Shown in pieces: positions 25,942-34,507 of a stretch of 64,000 nucleotides of DNA. The notes beneath the pieces were generated by a model that was given only the letters and a program-made list of their open reading frames with translations, did no database searches and was not told the origin of the DNA. Numbering within the stretch: position 1 is the stretch's first letter; each line of letters starts with the position of its first letter. A program made the position numbers and the translations under genes. The DNA is taken from contig JBAQMZ010000029.1 in the NCBI GenBank assembly GCA_049303315.1, forward strand, positions 169,538 through 233,537, in the 5' to 3' direction. Source of the DNA: Methanoperedens sp049303315. GTDB taxonomy: Archaea > Halobacteriota > Methanosarcinia > Methanosarcinales > Methanoperedenaceae.

Positions 25942-27333
25942 ATGGAAAAAGAACACAAAGAAAACAACGAAAAATCCGACCTGCTCGATGTATATTTTTT
26001 CAGGGAACTGGTTAAAAACAGATTCCTGAAGCCAGTCGTCAATATAGTATTCTTCATCATTCTTTCGATTATCGTTTACTATGGTCTGTTAAGTGAACCT
26101 GACCTTCGTTTCCAGGGCGGGATACCATTTGCAACTACGATGATATGGGATGTCTGGCATCCTCTCCTTGCTTTTACTATTATACTGCTTGGCAGGTTGT
26201 GGTGCTTCGCGTGTCCCATAGGCGCAGTGGGCGACTGGACGCAGTCTGTGTTCAGCCTTAAAAAGAAATATCCTGAAAAGTACAGGAATCTCTGGATAGC
26301 AGTCATATTTTTCCTGTTTATTTTCGCTGCTGAGCGCCATCTCTTCATGTTCACAAGGAACCCCCCGAACACCGCGCTCCTGCTTTTATTCTTTACAGGT
26401 CTTGCTGTGGTAATGGGGGCAATATTTGAGAAACGAAGTTTTTGTCGATACATCTGTCCCATTGGATTGGTGCTCGGGGTTTTCTCTATGCTCTCAATCA
26501 TTGAACTTCGATGCAAATCAAAGAAGACCTGCCATGACCACGATATCAAGGAATGCGTCATAGGGAACGAAGCCGGAAAAGCCTGTCCTGTGGGCGAATT
26601 TCCCCAGACAATGGAAAGGAATAACTATTGTATAATGTGCATGGAATGCGTGAAATCGTGTTCAAAGGGAAACATTCGATTAAGCCCCAGGCTTCCAGGC
26701 GCAGATATCGTAAAATCCAGAAAAACACATCTGGACGAAGCGTATTTAGTCCACGGGATTATTATCATTTTCCTCTTTGTAATGGGAATGGAACGATTCC
26801 AGTTCAGAAATGTGATTATAAACTTTGTCAGGTCAACCGCGCCATTTGATACCATGATATTCCGCGACTTTTTCGTGAACTACTGGAGGAATATGTGGGC
26901 TATCATTATTTTCGCGGCAATAACGCTGGCTGCTGCCGGCATCATGTATCTTTTTACAAGGGCGTCTTTTTCAGGCAAAAACACAAAACAGAGGTTTACA
27001 GACCTCTCTTACGCTTTCATTCCCCTGAGCCTGTCTGTATATTTAGCCGAAAATACGTTCAGGCTGCTGAAGGGATTGTTCTTCATTGCGGAAACCACGG
27101 GAAAATTTTTCGGTAAAGTATGGGAATTCGCAATAAATTTTGAGACTATAAACCAATTGCAGATTATATTATTGTCTGCCGGTTTTCTTTTCACTGTATG
27201 GGCAGCATATCTTATAAGCAGGAGGGATTCCCAAAGCGGAGAAGAGTTACAACAGAGCATGATTGCAGTAGGTCTTACCGCTGTTGTTTATTTAGTCATC
27301 GGGATAAAGATATTAACGCTTCCAATAGTATGA
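25942..27333 (+). CDS. Polyferredoxin membrane protein, NapH/NosR/CcoG-like
   Basis: 463 residues. At least five membrane helices. CFACPIGAVGD and CRYICPIGLVLG are the paired cysteine motifs of NapH/NosR-type proteins, and CIMCMECVKSCSKG (about residues 233-246) is a ferredoxin site. Further cysteines (KKTCHD, KECVIG, KACPVG) may bind another cluster. The family moves electrons across the membrane between quinol or ferredoxin and outer acceptors. Placement after ccdA by 6 nt suggests a link to cytochrome maturation or thiol reduction. Confidence 0.85.
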   Translation: MEKEHKENNEKSDLLDVYFFRELVKNRFLKPVVNIVFFIILSIIVYYGLLSEPDLRFQGGIPFATTMIWDVWHPLLAFTIILLGRLWCFACPIGAVGDWTQSVFSLKKKYPEKYRNLWIAVIFFLFIFAAERHLFMFTRNPPNTALLLLFFTGLAVVMGAIFEKRSFCRYICPIGLVLGVFSMLSIIELRCKSKKTCHDHDIKECVIGNEAGKACPVGEFPQTMERNNYCIMCMECVKSCSKGNIRLSPRLPGADIVKSRKTHLDEAYLVHGIIIIFLFVMGMERFQFRNVIINFVRSTAPFDTMIFRDFFVNYWRNMWAIIIFAAITLAAAGIMYLFTRASFSGKNTKQRFTDLSYAFIPLSLSVYLAENTFRLLKGLFFIAETTGKFFGKVWEFAINFETINQLQIILLSAGFLFTVWAAYLISRRDSQSGEELQQSMIAVGLTAVVYLVIGIKILTLPIV

Positions 27334-27405
27334 GCTTACTCACATGCAAAAATATAACATTAAAACAAAAATTGGCGCGAAAACCACTGGATTAAACCAT
27401 ATACG

Positions 27406-27414
27406 CTTATATTT
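27406..27414 (+). promoter_or_regulatory. TATA box of the thioredoxin-ccmF unit
   Basis: CTTATATTT lies 24 nt before the ATG, so the transcript may be nearly leaderless. Confidence 0.4.
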
Positions 27415-27438
27415 AACCCGAATCAATAAGGAATATCC

Positions 27439-27921
27439 ATGAAAACCAAAAAACTGCTGTCAATACTTGTATTGATATTGATCATATCCATGGCATATGG
27501 CACTTACAATATTTCACTCTCGAATTTCAAGTTGAGCGACGCGAACAACAGTTATCTCGGCGGTCTCACCTGGTATCGTTCTGCTGCGGGTCTTGAGAAA
27601 GGATTCCAGATAGCTCAGCAGGAAAACAAGCCTATTGCCGTGTATTTCTGGGCAATATGGTGCCAGTACTGCGCAAAATTCCAGTCAGATACGCTTGGCA
27701 ACCCGCAGGTAAAGGAGATACTGGAAAAAGATTATGTTCTTGTGGCAATGGACCTGGATATTGACAGGGACGTTTCGCGTAAATACGGTGTGAGTTATCC
27801 CCCGTATGTGCTTTTCCTTGACGGGAATGATAAAGTACTTGAGAGAGTGCCGGGCGCTGTGGATGCGAACTATTTCCTGCCCATAGTCACAAGAGTCAGG
27901 GACCAGGTAAGGGGCAAATAA
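27439..27921 (+). CDS. Thioredoxin-fold protein, CcmG-like
   Basis: 160 residues. N-terminal hydrophobic segment (about 6-23) without lipobox, hence anchored or secreted. Active site CQYC in WAIWCQYCAKF and cis-Pro in SYPPYVLFLDG. It stands one base before the ccmF-like gene, which fits a role in reducing the CxxCH cysteines before heme attachment. Confidence 0.85.
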   Translation: MKTKKLLSILVLILIISMAYGTYNISLSNFKLSDANNSYLGGLTWYRSAAGLEKGFQIAQQENKPIAVYFWAIWCQYCAKFQSDTLGNPQVKEILEKDYVLVAMDLDIDRDVSRKYGVSYPPYVLFLDGNDKVLERVPGAVDANYFLPIVTRVRDQVRGK

Positions 27922-27922
27922 T

Positions 27923-30262
27923 ATGATAACCTTCGGAAATGCTATACTTTATACAAGCCTTGCGATAAGCGCAGTTGCGTTTTTGGGACTGTTGCTGAAA
28001 GACCGGAAAAACAATGATATTTTAACCAGACTGGTTTCCCCTGCAATAATAGTAGTAGCAGGGCTTCTCACTTTTGCCTACCTGCTACTCACATATTATT
28101 TCGTGACAGGCGATTTCACGTATGAGTATGTGTGGGAATACTCAAGCCGCGATTTACCTTTAATCTATAAAATATCGGGCACCTGGGCAGGTCAGCCTGG
28201 CACCTACCTTCTCTGGGTATGGGTAATCTTCCTCTCAGCAGCATGGCTTGCGCAGACCACGAAGCACGCAACTCCGCTGGCAAGGAGAACCCAGATAATA
28301 ACCCTGGCAATAGGCCTCTATTTTATAGTGCTTATACTTATCCAGACCCCTTTTAGGTCAATTTACGAGCTGGCGGAGAATGTGCCCCTGGGCTTTGTGC
28401 CCCCTGATGGCAACGGATTGAATGCTCTTCTTATAAATTTCTGGATGATAGTGCATCCTCCTTTCATGTTCATAGGCTATGCAACCATGACCATACCATT
28501 TGCCGCAGCCATCGTTTATTTACTCACAAAAGAGGACGGCTGGGAGGAACTGGGCAGGCAATGGGCGCGCTTTACCTGGTTAATCCTGGGAATGGGTATT
28601 GCTGTGGGCGGCGTCTGGGCGTACGTGGTACTGGGATGGGGCGGATTCTGGGCATGGGACCCTGTTGAAACTGCTTCGTTTATTCCATGGCTCACCCTGA
28701 CGGGTTTCATGCATGCGGCAGCCCTTCACAGGAAGAATAAAACCACTTTCTCCACAGCCGCACCTATGCTGTCTGCGGTTTCTTTCATTTTAATCTTATA
28801 TGCAGCAATTGTTGTGAGAAGCGGGCTTTTCAACTCAGTCCATGCATTCGGGGAGACTTCCACAGGCACGCTGCTCATCACCTCAATCCTCATCACAGGC
28901 GCGGTTTCTCTTGCCCTTGGCATGAGGCGGTATCTTGAAGAGCCTGATAAGGTAGAAGAGGATAAGGGATTCTGGAACAAGACAAACATTTTCTATGTGA
29001 CCCTGCTCTTGTTCGTGATACTGGCTTTCATTTCCTTCTGGGGTATCACATATCCGGTATTTATCCAGCTTACGCAGGGCTTTAAGGTAAATGTAGCATC
29101 GGACACCAAGAATTTCTTCAACGTATGGAGCTATCCTTTCACAATACTGCTGCTGCTTGCGCTGGGGTTCTGTTTGAATTACAAGGAATCGGAAAAGGAA
29201 AAACAGAAAAAAACCCTGTTTATTGTGGCGGCTCTTTCGATAATAACAATGTTCCTGCGGACAGAGACTTTTTATGTGCTTGACCACTCAAGCCCGTTCT
29301 GGGTAAGAGAACCGCCCATCTATAAGCTGATAGGTTCCATCTCGGTCATATCCATCTTCCCATCCCTGATATACGCAACGGCAGCCATATACCAGTACCT
29401 TTCGGGTTACCTGAAGCTTGACAACGCACGGGTAAGGATAAAAGGGATAGGCATAGCAATAGTGCATATTGCAGTAATTCTAACGCTTTTTGGCGCGATT
29501 ATAAGTTCCAACTTCACCTATACCAACCAGAGGATAAATATACCGCTTGAAGCAAAAGGCGTATTACTGGATGTGGGCGATGGTTACGGTATTAAGGTCG
29601 TTGATTATTCAACCAGAAGCCTGACAGAGACCAGTGTTCCAATTGGCGGCACCAGGATATCCGACATAATAAACACACCTGAAAATTATGTAAATAATAA
29701 CGTTGAGGTAAGAGGTAAGATCAGCAGTGTGGTGAGTACACAGTCAAAGACGCCTCCTATTGTTTACACAGTCTATTTTGAACTCAATGACGGCACTGGA
29801 AGCCTCTGGGCAGCGACACAAACAAATGAACCAATAACTATCCCGAAAGAAATAGAAGTAACAGTAAAAGGTTTCCTGATGACAGGTTTCAGAAGTAACT
29901 CCACAGATACTACCTACGACTTCATTATTTTCTCCCGGCCTGATGAAATCAGTGAAGAATCTGCATCAGGGCAATATCGAGTCCAGAGTGTCCAGCTCGA
30001 AGTTTACCGGAACGACAGGAAAATCGGAAGCGGAGTAGCTGAGTACCTGCAAGGAAAAAGCGGGAGCGGGACCTTCCCTATGATTGCCCCTTCCATAACA
30101 TTACTGGGCGGCGATGTTTACGTTATTTTCCAGGGCGTAGGCGGCGGCGTACTTCCCCTTACGCTGAAAATCATCCCGGCGGTTAATTTTGCATGGGCAG
30201 GCATCATACTCTTTGCTTTCGGGATAATCCTGATAATGGCTGTGAAATCCAAAAGCGGATAG
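27923..30262 (+). CDS. ccmF: CcmF-type heme lyase with an extra OB-like domain
   Basis: 779 residues. About 14 membrane helices. The WWD heme-handling motif is GWGGFWAWDPVE at about 237-248, with conserved histidines (VHPPFMFIGY, and HAAALH). CcmF attaches heme to apocytochrome c. The outer C-terminal region holds, at about 575-655, a compact beta domain (ISDIINTPENYV, VEVRGKISSV, YFELNDGTGSL, IEVTVKGFL) with the look of a tRNA_anti-type OB fold, before the closing helix. CcmE is also an OB fold, so the insert may replace or recruit the heme chaperone. This inference rests on pattern only. The adjacent thioredoxin gene supports a maturation unit. Confidence 0.88.
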   Translation: MITFGNAILYTSLAISAVAFLGLLLKDRKNNDILTRLVSPAIIVVAGLLTFAYLLLTYYFVTGDFTYEYVWEYSSRDLPLIYKISGTWAGQPGTYLLWVWVIFLSAAWLAQTTKHATPLARRTQIITLAIGLYFIVLILIQTPFRSIYELAENVPLGFVPPDGNGLNALLINFWMIVHPPFMFIGYATMTIPFAAAIVYLLTKEDGWEELGRQWARFTWLILGMGIAVGGVWAYVVLGWGGFWAWDPVETASFIPWLTLTGFMHAAALHRKNKTTFSTAAPMLSAVSFILILYAAIVVRSGLFNSVHAFGETSTGTLLITSILITGAVSLALGMRRYLEEPDKVEEDKGFWNKTNIFYVTLLLFVILAFISFWGITYPVFIQLTQGFKVNVASDTKNFFNVWSYPFTILLLLALGFCLNYKESEKEKQKKTLFIVAALSIITMFLRTETFYVLDHSSPFWVREPPIYKLIGSISVISIFPSLIYATAAIYQYLSGYLKLDNARVRIKGIGIAIVHIAVILTLFGAIISSNFTYTNQRINIPLEAKGVLLDVGDGYGIKVVDYSTRSLTETSVPIGGTRISDIINTPENYVNNNVEVRGKISSVVSTQSKTPPIVYTVYFELNDGTGSLWAATQTNEPITIPKEIEVTVKGFLMTGFRSNSTDTTYDFIIFSRPDEISEESASGQYRVQSVQLEVYRNDRKIGSGVAEYLQGKSGSGTFPMIAPSITLLGGDVYVIFQGVGGGVLPLTLKIIPAVNFAWAGIILFAFGIILIMAVKSKSG

Positions 30263-30306
30263 TTTTGGATTCATGCGTCATCGGTTAGGGAAAGAGATGT
30301 GTGATG

Positions 30307-30380
30307 GAACACGGATTCCACGGATGCGCACGGATTAAAATCAGCCGTGGAAATCCGTCAAATCCGCGTCATATGTGTTC
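30307..30380. repeat. Dispersed inverted-repeat element, copy 1
   Basis: A 74-bp imperfect palindrome opening GAACACGGATT and closing ATGTGTTC, built of repeated ACGGAT units in mirrored order. Related copies are at 53925-54008 and from 63942 to the window end. It lies in the 218-nt gap between ccmF and the convergent second ccdA; the rest of that gap has no gene. Confidence 0.7.
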
Positions 30381-30480
30381 TATTTCAATTAAAGATTGAA
30401 AATTATCACTATTTTCGCATTTCAAAAACGATATGTATTGAATCAATCAAACTCCTTAACCGATGACCAATGATTTTGGA

Positions 30481-31215
30481 TTATATCCCATAAACAGTGG
30501 TCGGGAAATAAGGAGAAAGCGCCCTGATTATCAGCTTATCGATATTGAAGAGCAGCATAATCCCTATCACTATAAGGACAAGACCTGAGAGTTTTTTCAG
30601 CAAATGTCCTCGCTTCACAAACCACTGGTACCTGCCCGTGATTTTCTTGCCATAATAGGCTATGGACAGCATGGGCAGGCTCATGCCCACGGAATATACG
30701 AACAGCATCCAGGCGCCATAGGGGACATTGCCCACCGAAGCAACATACGCAAGCACGGCGCCAAGTATCGGCCCGACGCAGGGAATCCAGAGGATGCCGA
30801 GTGACATACCCAGGAAAAAACCCCCTGCAAGTCCTCCTTCAGGCATGTTTAACTTTGAGTATCCGCTTATAGCGCCAAAATACTGCCTGATACCCTGTGT
30901 TATTGCGCCTGATATTTTTATAAACTCCATGTTTATGTCGTCGTCAAAGAGCACTGCGCCCATGCCTATAATGAATAAAATAGCGATGCTTCGTAAGGAA
31001 TCAGCAAAAGCTGCGAAAGTGGCGCCGAAAGCTGAGACCAGCACGCCCATCATGGTAAAGCTGAGGGTCAAACCCGAGACAATAGCTACGGGACGAAGCC
31101 TGTGCCCTCCCGAGCCTGAAAATATCACAGGCACAAGCGGGAGGCAGCACGGCTTCATGATAGTCACTATGCCTGCTAAGAAAACCAGAAGTATTGAGGG
31201 GGCAGAGGGTTCCAT
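30481..31215 (-). CDS. ccdA: CcdA/DsbD-type transmembrane thiol-disulfide carrier, copy 2
   Basis: 244 residues, clearly paralogous to the protein at 25213-25935 (shared GGFFLGMSLGILWIPCVGPILG-type fourth helix and FDDDIN loop). The first redox motif differs: MKPCCLPLVP has two adjacent cysteines where the other copy has TPCVLP. That may change partner or metal preference. Transcribed alone on the minus strand from a promoter with the same operator as the 23.4-kb redox run. Confidence 0.92.
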   Translation of the reverse strand: MEPSAPSILLVFLAGIVTIMKPCCLPLVPVIFSGSGGHRLRPVAIVSGLTLSFTMMGVLVSAFGATFAAFADSLRSIAILFIIGMGAVLFDDDINMEFIKISGAITQGIRQYFGAISGYSKLNMPEGGLAGGFFLGMSLGILWIPCVGPILGAVLAYVASVGNVPYGAWMLFVYSVGMSLPMLSIAYYGKKITGRYQWFVKRGHLLKKLSGLVLIVIGIMLLFNIDKLIIRALSPYFPTTVYGI

Positions 31216-31268
31216 GTGTGATTTAGCCTGCCGTTGTGCTATAGGTTGAAGGTAGTATTAAAAACATG

Positions 31269-31289
31269 ACTTTACGTACGATGTAAAGT
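31269..31289. promoter_or_regulatory. ACTTTAC-N7-GTAAAGT operator, copy 2
   Basis: Identical 7-bp arms and 7-nt spacer to the site at 23433-23453. Read on the minus strand, TATATATT abuts the operator as at the first site. It controls the second ccdA gene, whose start is 53 nt away. A 14-codon open frame (31223-31267, minus) lies in that leader; it may be a coincidence. Confidence 0.65.
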
Positions 31290-31316
31290 AATATATATCT
31301 TCGCTTTATGAGGCGA

Positions 31317-31841
31317 TTACTCATTTTCTTCCAGATATTTTTTTGTGAGAACTTCCAGAACTCCGCCTTCCCAACTGCGTTTTTTTATCAACTCTTCAAT
31401 TTTACTTTTAGCCTCTGGTTTGCTTATCCTGTTTGATTTTATCAACTCAGTTAGAATAGCTACACATATTCGAATCTTTATCCCTTTCTGCATCGCTACT
31501 TTCCCGAGGGAATACGCCGCATCCGCATCATCCGTTATCAGAAAAGGAATTTTTTTCATGATGCATAGAGCAAGACATGACGCTTCTCCAGCATCCACGT
31601 TCTTTGAAATATATCTTGAAAACAATCCATTTTTTACATGGATGCAACTGATTTTTCCATTATAGACAAATTTCAGAATCTTTTTTGCTATCCGGGATTT
31701 TTCATCGCTGAAACCTGCAATTTCCTTGAGTTCTTCTTCAACAATATTGGTGATATAAATATCTGTAACGCTGAAGGCGTCATCCAGTATTCCTATAAAT
31801 TCAAGAGACATCAAAGAACTTGTATCTGCTACTACTTTCAT
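31317..31841 (-). CDS. PIN-like toxin (DUF3368-type)
   Basis: 174 residues. N-terminal KVVADTSSLMSL gives the first PIN aspartate, DAGEASCLALC a second acidic pair and FLITDDADAAYS the C-terminal acidic cluster. This arrangement is usual for predicted nucleic-acid-binding PIN proteins of the DUF3368 group. The first base triplets overlap the upstream RHH gene (ATGA), which marks a toxin-antitoxin pair. Confidence 0.78.
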   Translation of the reverse strand: MKVVADTSSLMSLEFIGILDDAFSVTDIYITNIVEEELKEIAGFSDEKSRIAKKILKFVYNGKISCIHVKNGLFSRYISKNVDAGEASCLALCIMKKIPFLITDDADAAYSLGKVAMQKGIKIRICVAILTELIKSNRISKPEAKSKIEELIKKRSWEGGVLEVLTKKYLEENE

Positions 31842-32125
31842 GCGAGACCCTGTGCAAAGGACAACTCTGCAATATCTCTATAGTAAGCTACTTTTTTTGC
31901 CTCTTCGTAGCCGAGAATATCCACCAGTTCGTCAAACGAGAGTTTTCCCTCTGTATAGCGTTTTGCTGCAAGTTTCTGAATCTCGATAAGTTCAAGTTTG
32001 CGGGTCACATAATCCCTTACTGCTCCCCTGACTATATCTGACCGTGATTTCATTTTCAATCTCGCAAGCTTATCGAGTTTATTTGTTGTCTCTTTGTCTT
32101 CTCGAAATGTCAGGATTTCGCTCAT
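31838..32125 (-). CDS. Ribbon-helix-helix antitoxin
   Basis: 95 residues. The N-terminal half EILTFREDKETTNKLDKLA followed by SRSDIVRGAVRDYV is a ribbon-helix-helix DNA-binding domain. The C-terminal half (GKLSFDELVDILGYEEAKK) resembles UPF0175-type antitoxin tails. Probably binds the PIN protein encoded just downstream and represses the pair. Confidence 0.75.
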   Translation of the reverse strand: MSEILTFREDKETTNKLDKLARLKMKSRSDIVRGAVRDYVTRKLELIEIQKLAAKRYTEGKLSFDELVDILGYEEAKKVAYYRDIAELSFAQGLA

Positions 32126-32288
32126 ATGTAATACAGTGTATTACGAATATAAATGTTTTACGCAGCGATTCTGAGGAAAGACTCCCTCTTTGCGTCCTTG
32201 GCGATGAATCTTTAGTTCTCGCTGTTACCCTGTTTTTCTATCGGCGCCGGACTGTTTAAATAAGTATTATAAGTATCAATAGTAAATC

Positions 32289-32323
32289 ATCTGCGTTCAT
32301 CCGCGTTTATCTGCGGTTTGTTC
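32289..32323. repeat. Half-element resembling the ACGGAT-type dispersed repeat
   Basis: ATCTGCGTTCATCCGCG and following CTGCGGTTTGTTC look like a degraded arm of the dispersed element at 30307. The surrounding 284 nt have no convincing gene. Confidence 0.35.
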
Positions 32324-32409
32324 TTCAAAATTTGCCACTTTGTTTTTCGTCAAACTCTAAGTGATAATACGATAAAAAAGCGACTACTTTTTATCTCTAC
32401 TTGATTGAA

Positions 32410-32634
32410 TTAGTTCTGACGGATAATTTTTAGACAATGCCTTATCACTAATATTAATAGTGTAATCTCAATTATAATTTGTTCTATTTCTTGGAAGGGT
32501 ACGTACATTAAAATTGATTCTCCTATGAGAATACTTTCAAAAACTCTTGGCGGAGTCGCCTTTTCCTCTCCTCTATTCTCTATTTCCTGCTTGATTTCAG
32601 CAGAAATTAATAAGTCAAATCTTTCGATGCCCAT
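32410..32634 (-). CDS. Small hypothetical protein, doubtful
   Basis: 74 codons. Amphipathic C-terminus (EQIIIEITLLILVIRHCLK) and a charged N-terminus (MGIERFDLLISAEIKQEI). No family recognised. It is AT-rich, stands alone, and could be a chance open frame. Listed because nothing else explains this stretch. Confidence 0.3.
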   Translation of the reverse strand: MGIERFDLLISAEIKQEIENRGEEKATPPRVFESILIGESILMYVPFQEIEQIIIEITLLILVIRHCLKIIRQN

Positions 32635-32789
32635 GTGATGTAATAGACTTTTATCGTTATTATATTATTTTATCATTATTAAAACAAATCTCTTTTTTTA
32701 ATCATTGAAAATGTTCTATCGTGTTTTCAATGGTTTAAATCAATTTTAATGAATAAACTTAATATGAATGAATCGTATAATATCCCATT

Positions 32790-34115
32790 ATGACATACAC
32801 AGAAGAGAGAAAGACGGTGTGTGAAAATGAACGTCCAGATATGTTAGGAAAAAGAATCATACTCTGTTTAGCTAAAAATAATGAAACTTTAGACAGAAGG
32901 GATATTGCTGAAAGAATAGGTAATCCGTATCAAACCGTTAAATATGGGTTAAAAAAATTAGAGAATGAGGGTGTTTTAGAAAAACCATTCATTACTAAAG
33001 AAATTGGTCGCGGGAAAGGAAAAACAAAAAGCCACACGCAGGGATATAAACTCAAGGAAAGCATTGATGTATTTATTAAATTACTTTTTAAATATTTCGA
33101 TGATACTGAATTTAAAGAATTCCATCGCTCCGCTTATTGCCAAAACATGATCAATACGCAATTTGTGAAGAATATAAAATCAAAATGGAATTATCCAGAT
33201 GATGAATTTATAAGAAATCGGTATCTGACTGCTATTTTTTTTGATGGTGAAAATGGAAGACTATATGAAAAAACTTCGGAGCACACGGGTGTAAAAATAC
33301 TTGACCTGCCCACAGAAAAGCGGCTGGAAATGGCGAATGAACATATTAAAGGTTCATTAAACTATCTTCTCGATTTTGTTCGCCCATATCTTTCAGATGA
33401 AGATATTATGTTCCTATTAAAAAGTTCTCCCTCAGCTTTAAATTTCTCATTGACTGACTTATTCCGTGATACAGCATTATCCGAATTGAAAAATGACAGA
33501 ATATTTTTCGCTCCATTTAAATTTCAATGGAATGATGGCACTGGAAGAAGTGACATTTATATCAAAAATTTTTTGATTAGTGAAGGGATAGATTGGGTAA
33601 AAGATGCAAGAATAGAACTTTGGCCGACAATAACCGTTACCGATGGGAAAAACTCTCTTTTTTTTAGGCGTGATAATAAACAAGAAAAGGTATATCTAAA
33701 AACAGATAAAAAATCTTATGTTTTTGATATTGTAAAAGATGAAAAGAGCCATTCCGAGTGGATTGTACTCACTTATCCTGAGTATAAACATTTAGATGAA
33801 AAAAGTCTCGCCAAGATTTTGGAGATATTACCAGAAAATCAAAAACGAAAATATTATCGCAAAGCAATAGAGTACATTCATGAAATATTTTTGGAGCAAT
33901 TATTAATGAATTTTATATCAGATATACGATTGGATCGCTTCGTTTCGCAAAACACTTACTCCACATGGCTTGATGTTTCCTTGAGTGTTCGTTTTTGTTT
34001 GAATGGCAAGAAAAAATTACATAAAGCTGTTGAGGTAGGAAGGGGGGAAACTGACTATAGACAACATCCAAATCCAGAGCTATTGACTGGGGAATTTGAT
34101 GAGTGCAAAGATTAG
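32790..34115 (+). CDS. Winged-helix N-terminus plus unknown domain
   Basis: 441 residues. Residues about 20-75 form a winged helix (LCLAKNNETLDRRDIAERI, then TVKYGLKKLENEGVL). The remainder is alpha/beta, charged, with no recognised motif. The gene is AT-rich and lysine-rich against its neighbours and lies next to an integrase remnant and tRNA-Ser, so it is probably cargo of an integrated element. DNA binding is likely; further role unknown. Confidence 0.65.
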   Translation: MTYTEERKTVCENERPDMLGKRIILCLAKNNETLDRRDIAERIGNPYQTVKYGLKKLENEGVLEKPFITKEIGRGKGKTKSHTQGYKLKESIDVFIKLLFKYFDDTEFKEFHRSAYCQNMINTQFVKNIKSKWNYPDDEFIRNRYLTAIFFDGENGRLYEKTSEHTGVKILDLPTEKRLEMANEHIKGSLNYLLDFVRPYLSDEDIMFLLKSSPSALNFSLTDLFRDTALSELKNDRIFFAPFKFQWNDGTGRSDIYIKNFLISEGIDWVKDARIELWPTITVTDGKNSLFFRRDNKQEKVYLKTDKKSYVFDIVKDEKSHSEWIVLTYPEYKHLDEKSLAKILEILPENQKRKYYRKAIEYIHEIFLEQLLMNFISDIRLDRFVSQNTYSTWLDVSLSVRFCLNGKKKLHKAVEVGRGETDYRQHPNPELLTGEFDECKD

Positions 34116-34139
34116 GTATGGTCAAATCTATAGCCAACT

Positions 34140-34391
34140 TTAGGGTAATATTTTCAACACAGCCTTCTCATAAATCTCTTTCAGAACTTCAGGGCTGAAA
34201 TTTGAGTAATGTCTCGCCAGCACACTCCCCGCCACTCTACCGCAAAAGGCATCTATGTATCTGTCCTGCACGCCTGCCCTGCTCATCTCCCTGACAAATA
34301 CTGATGCAGAGTTTTGGCTGATATGTCAATTCCTGTTTTATCGGTATTAATACCGTCAAGGGCATTTACATTGTTAGGAACATTAAAATCA
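34140..34391 (-). pseudogene. Decayed archaeal tyrosine integrase, C-terminal part
   Basis: Reading the minus strand gives VQDRYIDAFCGRVAGSVLARHYSNFSPEVLKEIYEKA, which I quote only in part: key blocks are DRYIDAFCGR, LARHYSNFSPE (HY is the catalytic Tyr box) and KEIYEKA. The upstream piece GINTDKTGIDISAKTL is in another frame, so at least one frameshift separates them. The remnant runs up to the 3' end of the tRNA-Ser gene, a classic integration site. Confidence 0.7.
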
Positions 34392-34478
34392 TGGCGCCGA
34401 GGGGGGGAATTGAACTCCCGAGGGGCAAAGCCCCACAAGCTTTCCAGGCTTGCGCCTTAGCCGCTAGACTACCTCGGC
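34392..34478 (-). tRNA. tRNA-Ser (GGA)
   Basis: Acceptor stem GCCGAGG/CCTCGGC with discriminator G and encoded CCA. Anticodon stem CAAGC/GCTTG around loop CTGGAAA gives anticodon GGA. A long variable arm (TGGGG/CCCC) and T-arm GGGAGTTCAATTCCC confirm a class II serine tRNA. An integrase remnant abuts its 3' end. Confidence 0.95.
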
Positions 34479-34507
34479 ACGCGCCTTCATAATATACCAT
34501 ATGATTC

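Noticed and set aside
31223..31267. 14-codon leader peptide before the second ccdA
   Set aside because: No codon pattern suggesting attenuation, and the length is within chance.
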